Assembly: GCA_964621215.1 (NCBI GenBank)
Contig: CAZULF010000077.1
Span: 1-9,871, forward strand
From: CAZULF01 sp964621215
GTDB taxonomy: Bacteria; Pseudomonadota; Gammaproteobacteria; UBA1113
Length of the DNA stretch: 9,871 nucleotides
Direction: 5' to 3'
Part shown: one piece after another, positions 7,324-9,871 of the stretch
How positions within the stretch are numbered: the stretch's first letter is position 1
Layout of the letters: each line of letters begins with the position of its first letter
The notes under the pieces: model-generated
Told to the model about the DNA's origin: nothing
Database searches by the model: none
Seen by the model: only the letters and a program-made list of their open reading frames with translations
Program-made: the position numbers and the translations under genes

Positions 7324-8286
7324 TTAACAGCTTGAAATCCGATTCTCTATCAACAAAGCAGCATCCTTTGTTATAATATCTGAATTAATATTGCTAATAT
7401 TCCAAACATTATCGGTTTTTGTTATTATTGTCCTTCCGGCAATAAATTGTCCATTTTCTATAGTTGAAAGTAATTTTTGATATAGTTTATTCATATTTAT
7501 ATCAACACTGAGTGCAACAACGTTTTTTCCTAAACTTGATGGATTTGACATCCAGCCAATCACAAGACTTTTTTTACTTTCTTTAGCTGCTATTACAGTG
7601 CCGATATTAGCGCCAGCAATTACAACATCGGCACCTTCTTTAATTTGTTTTAAGGATAATTCTTTTGCTAATTGTATATCTGACCAGTTTTCAGTCCAAT
7701 TTACGATGCAATGTATTTGAGGAGAGAATTTCTTTAAAGATTTAGCAAATTGAATAGCCTCATCTCCATCTACAGTCCGTAATCCGCCAACAAATCCAAC
7801 AATATTTGTTCGCGTAAGAACGGAAGCACCAGCAGCTGCTAAGCAGCCACCAAGGGGAATACAATCAAGGCAGTAATTTGCAACATTATCGCCATTGGCC
7901 CATCCAGAGATTGTTGCATAATGTGCTTGATGATTTTTCTTAGCTAATTGAGTTATTAATTCGGAAAATTCAGCTCCAACGCCTACGAAAACAGTGAATC
8001 CATTCTGATAATATTGTGTAGCTCGGATGATGAGTTCACGCTCATCAATATGTTCAGCATTATCAATATATGCGATAAAATACTTTTTTTTATCGAGGTC
8101 TAATAAACCCTCATATGCTGCTTGACTGAAACTATGGTCATCTTTTTTTTCTGGAATCAATACGAGCATTTTTAAAGGTACTTTATCATTTTTCGGATAA
8201 ATTGAATAAAAACAAAAAATGTTAATCGTAAAGGTTAAAATAAGAGAAAACAATATAAGAGTGTTTTTCCTCGATAATTTTTTCAT
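7324..8286 (-). CDS. BMP/PnrA-type purine-nucleoside-binding periplasmic protein, membrane-anchored form
   Basis: This is a 320-aa member of the basic membrane protein (BMP) family, whose known members (PnrA of Treponema, and BmpA-type ABC components) bind purine nucleosides outside the cytoplasmic membrane. Family segments in order are HSFSQAAYEGL (51-61), VFVGVGAEFSELI (99-111), the dense LGGCLAAAGASVLTRTNIVGFVGG (145-168), EGADVVIAGANIGT (217-230) and VIGWMSNPSSLGKNVVALSVD (242-262). Residues 9-28 form a hydrophobic export segment after a lysine-rich start. The only nearby cysteine, C25, is preceded by I-N-I-F, which is not a lipobox, so this is probably a signal anchor or ordinary signal peptide rather than a lipoprotein. 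It starts 4 bp after the deaminase stop, implying an operon. No ABC permease or ATPase gene accompanies it in the window. Confidence 0.85.
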   Translation of the reverse strand: MKKLSRKNTLILFSLILTFTINIFCFYSIYPKNDKVPLKMLVLIPEKKDDHSFSQAAYEGLLDLDKKKYFIAYIDNAEHIDERELIIRATQYYQNGFTVFVGVGAEFSELITQLAKKNHQAHYATISGWANGDNVANYCLDCIPLGGCLAAAGASVLTRTNIVGFVGGLRTVDGDEAIQFAKSLKKFSPQIHCIVNWTENWSDIQLAKELSLKQIKEGADVVIAGANIGTVIAAKESKKSLVIGWMSNPSSLGKNVVALSVDINMNKLYQKLLSTIENGQFIAGRTIITKTDNVWNISNINSDIITKDAALLIENRISSC

Positions 8287-8290
8287 GAGA

Positions 8291-8863
8291 CTAAAATACC
8301 GTCATTTTCAGCTTGTTAGCATTCAGTAAGGGAGTCTCATAAAAATCGTTGATATCTCTTGAAATAAAACTCCAAGTTTTTTCATTATATGCATCAAAAG
8401 AGCCTTGAAGTTTTTTTGCTTCCACATATAGAGCATCGCACTCTTCTTCGAGTACAGATCCGACTAGTATTACTTTATTTTGAGCACTACGTGCTACTAC
8501 TTCCGCTGAGTGAATATCTATTTCATGATCCCATAAACGTTGAAAAGTAGAAATTTTTGAGCCATATACAACAGTGCTAATATTTTTTCCTAAAATATTG
8601 CTCCAATGAATAGCTGCTTGACACATAGTACAGCACTCTCCCGTTGTGTACAGAGTTAGAGGGCCTGTCTCATTTGGATATTCTTTGGAAAGAGCATTAA
8701 TAGCTACTATTTCTCCATGATAAGTTGGACTAATATGAACTGCATTAGTTGCTTTTATCAAAATATCCCCATTTTGGTTGACAATCAATGTCGCGTATGG
8801 CCAAACAGGATTTTTTTCTCTTGCATAACCAATTGCTATTCTCATATAATCTTCGTGCTTCAT
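8291..8863 (-). CDS. Zinc-dependent cytidine/guanine-deaminase-fold base or nucleoside deaminase
   Basis: This enzyme of the CDA/guanine-deaminase superfamily would hydrolytically remove an exocyclic amino group from a base or nucleoside in the cytoplasm. The catalytic site is visible: H49-G-E51 (zinc ligand and proton shuttle) and C78-x-x-C81 in TTGECCTMCQAAIHW (73-87). The usual proline before the first cysteine (PCxxC) is C77 here. The AAIHW following the motif resembles guanine deaminase and related purine deaminases more than cytidine deaminase, so a purine substrate is likelier, but this is inference. At 190 aa it is longer than the typical 150-160 aa, with a C-terminal extension of about 60 residues that is unlike anything I recognise. 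The ATG at 8861-8863 has a GAGAG ribosome site 7 bases upstream. It is first in an operon with the BMP-like gene. Confidence 0.85.
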   Translation of the reverse strand: MKHEDYMRIAIGYAREKNPVWPYATLIVNQNGDILIKATNAVHISPTYHGEIVAINALSKEYPNETGPLTLYTTGECCTMCQAAIHWSNILGKNISTVVYGSKISTFQRLWDHEIDIHSAEVVARSAQNKVILVGSVLEEECDALYVEAKKLQGSFDAYNEKTWSFISRDINDFYETPLLNANKLKMTVF

Positions 8864-8896
8864 ATAATTACTCTCTGTTGTTTATCTTGAATTGAT

Positions 8897-8925
8897 TTTA
8901 TAACCTTTGTTCATTCGTACTTGAA
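8897..8925 (-). promoter_or_regulatory. Possible sigma-70 promoter for the deaminase-BMP operon
   Basis: On the minus strand a TATAAA -10 box (8897-8902) is preceded at exactly 17 bases by TTCAAG (8920-8925), a three-of-six match to the -35 box. The -10 lies 33 bases before the ATG at 8861-8863. The match is weak and AT-rich sequence yields such hits by chance. Confidence 0.35.
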
Positions 8926-9155
8926 TAACCTTCCAATTTTAGTGAATGATTGCTATCTCTCCACAGTTAAAAGTCATGCTTTTGTAAATATCATCGTTTT
9001 GGTCTCATAGTTCATATGCAATTTTAAAAAGCCAAGGACTGTTTATACGTAAAAGTAGATAACTCTTTGTTTTTAATCACCTTTAATGCGCTTATGAATT
9101 TTAACTTGATTCTTCATTAATTAAAGCATAATATTTAGTCATTTTAACTGAAGAA

Positions 9156-9167
9156 TAACTTAAGTTA
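9156..9167. promoter_or_regulatory. Perfect 12-bp palindrome, possible operator
   Basis: TAACTTAAGTTA is a perfect palindrome in the middle of the divergent region, 204 bases before the response regulator ATG and about 290 before the deaminase start. Palindromes like this are a normal shape for dimeric regulator sites, but AT-rich sequence can produce them by chance. Confidence 0.25.
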
Positions 9168-9223
9168 AACAAAATATAGTGACAATAACCCGTTATAGTA
9201 GTTCACGGTAGAACAATACAGGC

Positions 9224-9250
9224 CCTTGTTTAGTAAAAACTAATTCAAGG
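9224..9250. repeat. Imperfect inverted repeat with AAAA loop
   Basis: CCTTG-TT-TTAGT-AAAA-ACTAA-TT-CAAGG-like arms pair around a four-base A loop with one bulge, so the RNA could fold into a hairpin. It lies within 150 bases of the response regulator start. There is no following run of T, so it is not a standard terminator; it could be a leader structure, a regulator site or chance. Confidence 0.3.
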
Positions 9251-9370
9251 TCCACTTTCATCAAAACTATAAGGAAAAACGATAATCGGTTCTGAGCGAT
9301 ATATTGTTGAAGACAAGTTATCACTATTTACGTGTGCAATATTTACGGGTTACAGGAGTAAAGTGAGATT

Positions 9371-9871
9371 ATGGTTTCTAGAGATAGCAGGAAATTAACC
9401 ATAAGCATCGTGGAAGATAGCCAAATTCATGCAGAATGGTTGAAAGCAATTTTTGTTGAAAATGAATATTTAAGTGTTATAAGTTCTGATCAATGTGGCA
9501 AAGAGGCTTTAATATCCATAAAAAAAAATGAACCGAATCTGGTTGTACTAGATTTCCAATTGCGAGACATGACTGGATTGGAAATTGCAAAACGAATAAA
9601 AATATTTTCAGAAAAAATTAAAATTTTTATTTTGACTGCACATACAGAGAGTTCTATCATTGAGCGTCTAATCTGTGACAGAAATATTGATGCGATTGCG
9701 ATAAAGGGATCCCCATATTTTGAAAATAATTTCATTGCGGCAATTCAACGAGTCTGCCGTAATGAGTCTTATTTAGATCCTTCTTTGTTAAAAAAATTAA
9801 GAGTCTCAAAATCATCTAGTTTAAATACGTTAACTAAGCGAGAATTTGAAATATTCATACAAATAAAAATC
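9371..9871 (+). CDS. NarL/LuxR-type response regulator (truncated at the window edge)
   Basis: This is the first 167 codons of a two-component response regulator, open to the end of the window. The receiver domain (about residues 9-130) keeps the key residues: acidic pair E15-D16, phospho-acceptor D61 in VVLDFQL, T89 in ILTAH, and K112 in IKGS. A linker with several serines is followed by LTKREFEIFIQI (154-165), which matches the beginning of the LuxR/GerE helix-turn-helix (typically LTxREhEVL), so the full protein should be about 210 aa. The ATG at 9371 is the only sensible start because a stop in frame sits at 9359-9361; AGGAG (9354-9358) is 12 bases away, a rather long spacing. It diverges from the deaminase-BMP operon. 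The partner kinase is not in the window. Confidence 0.88.
   Translation, partial: MVSRDSRKLTISIVEDSQIHAEWLKAIFVENEYLSVISSDQCGKEALISIKKNEPNLVVLDFQLRDMTGLEIAKRIKIFSEKIKIFILTAHTESSIIERLICDRNIDAIAIKGSPYFENNFIAAIQRVCRNESYLDPSLLKKLRVSKSSSLNTLTKREFEIFIQIKI

Larger units (their letters stand above)
8864..9370. other. 507-bp non-coding divergent region
   Basis: No convincing gene is seen on either strand. It is strongly AT-rich. It separates the leftward deaminase-BMP operon from the rightward response regulator, and so should hold the promoters of both. A possible promoter and two inverted repeats are listed separately. A frame open without a normal start from 9273 to 9400 is taken as chance. Confidence 0.6.

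Noticed and set aside
9273..9400. Open frame upstream of and overlapping the response regulator
   Set aside because: It has no ATG, GTG or TTG at a useful position and overlaps the receiver domain start in another frame; likely chance.
9490..9735. 81-aa leftward open frame
   Set aside because: It is the antisense shadow of the response regulator, whose conserved residues are all in the plus frame.

Overview
The window looks like a gammaproteobacterial chromosome segment, possibly from the Legionellales side of the class. That placement is inferred from the order of core genes (ftsY diverging from two M16 peptidases and rsmD), the AT-rich sequence, and a CATGCCAGCGAAAGCTGGCATCCAGG-type palindromic repeat. 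It is not a proven assignment.

Left third (1-3803), conserved core. The 5' end of ftsY (signal recognition particle receptor) runs leftward off the window. A 175-bp divergent intergenic region carries a nested palindromic repeat. Then come two overlapping M16-family genes: the first has a complete HxxEH zinc site, the second has lost it. They are followed by an overlapping rsmD (16S rRNA guanine-N2 methyltransferase). All three rightward genes overlap or nearly so, so they are probably one transcript with translational coupling.

Middle (3804-6204), accessory genes. A 105-aa protein of unknown function follows rsmD, then a stretch (about 4189-4382) that looks like a frameshifted small-gene remnant. 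Next is a leftward secreted protein with a Sel1-like segment and a C-terminal LprI-like (DUF1311) domain. Diverging from it is a rightward LOG-family nucleotide phosphoribohydrolase gene.

Right third (6205-9871), an AT-rich leftward block: a four-helix membrane protein, a 114-aa orphan, a BMP/PnrA-type nucleoside-binding periplasmic protein with an apparent membrane anchor and no lipobox, and a zinc-dependent base/nucleoside deaminase. The deaminase and BMP genes are 4 bp apart and form a clear operon. A 507-bp non-coding region with two inverted repeats separates them from a rightward NarL/LuxR-type response regulator, cut by the window edge.

The most interesting possibility is that the BMP protein, the deaminase and the divergent response regulator form a purine-ligand sensing and processing module rather than part of an ABC transporter, since no permease or ATPase gene is present here. 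This is inference. It depends on what lies beyond position 9871, especially whether a histidine kinase is there.
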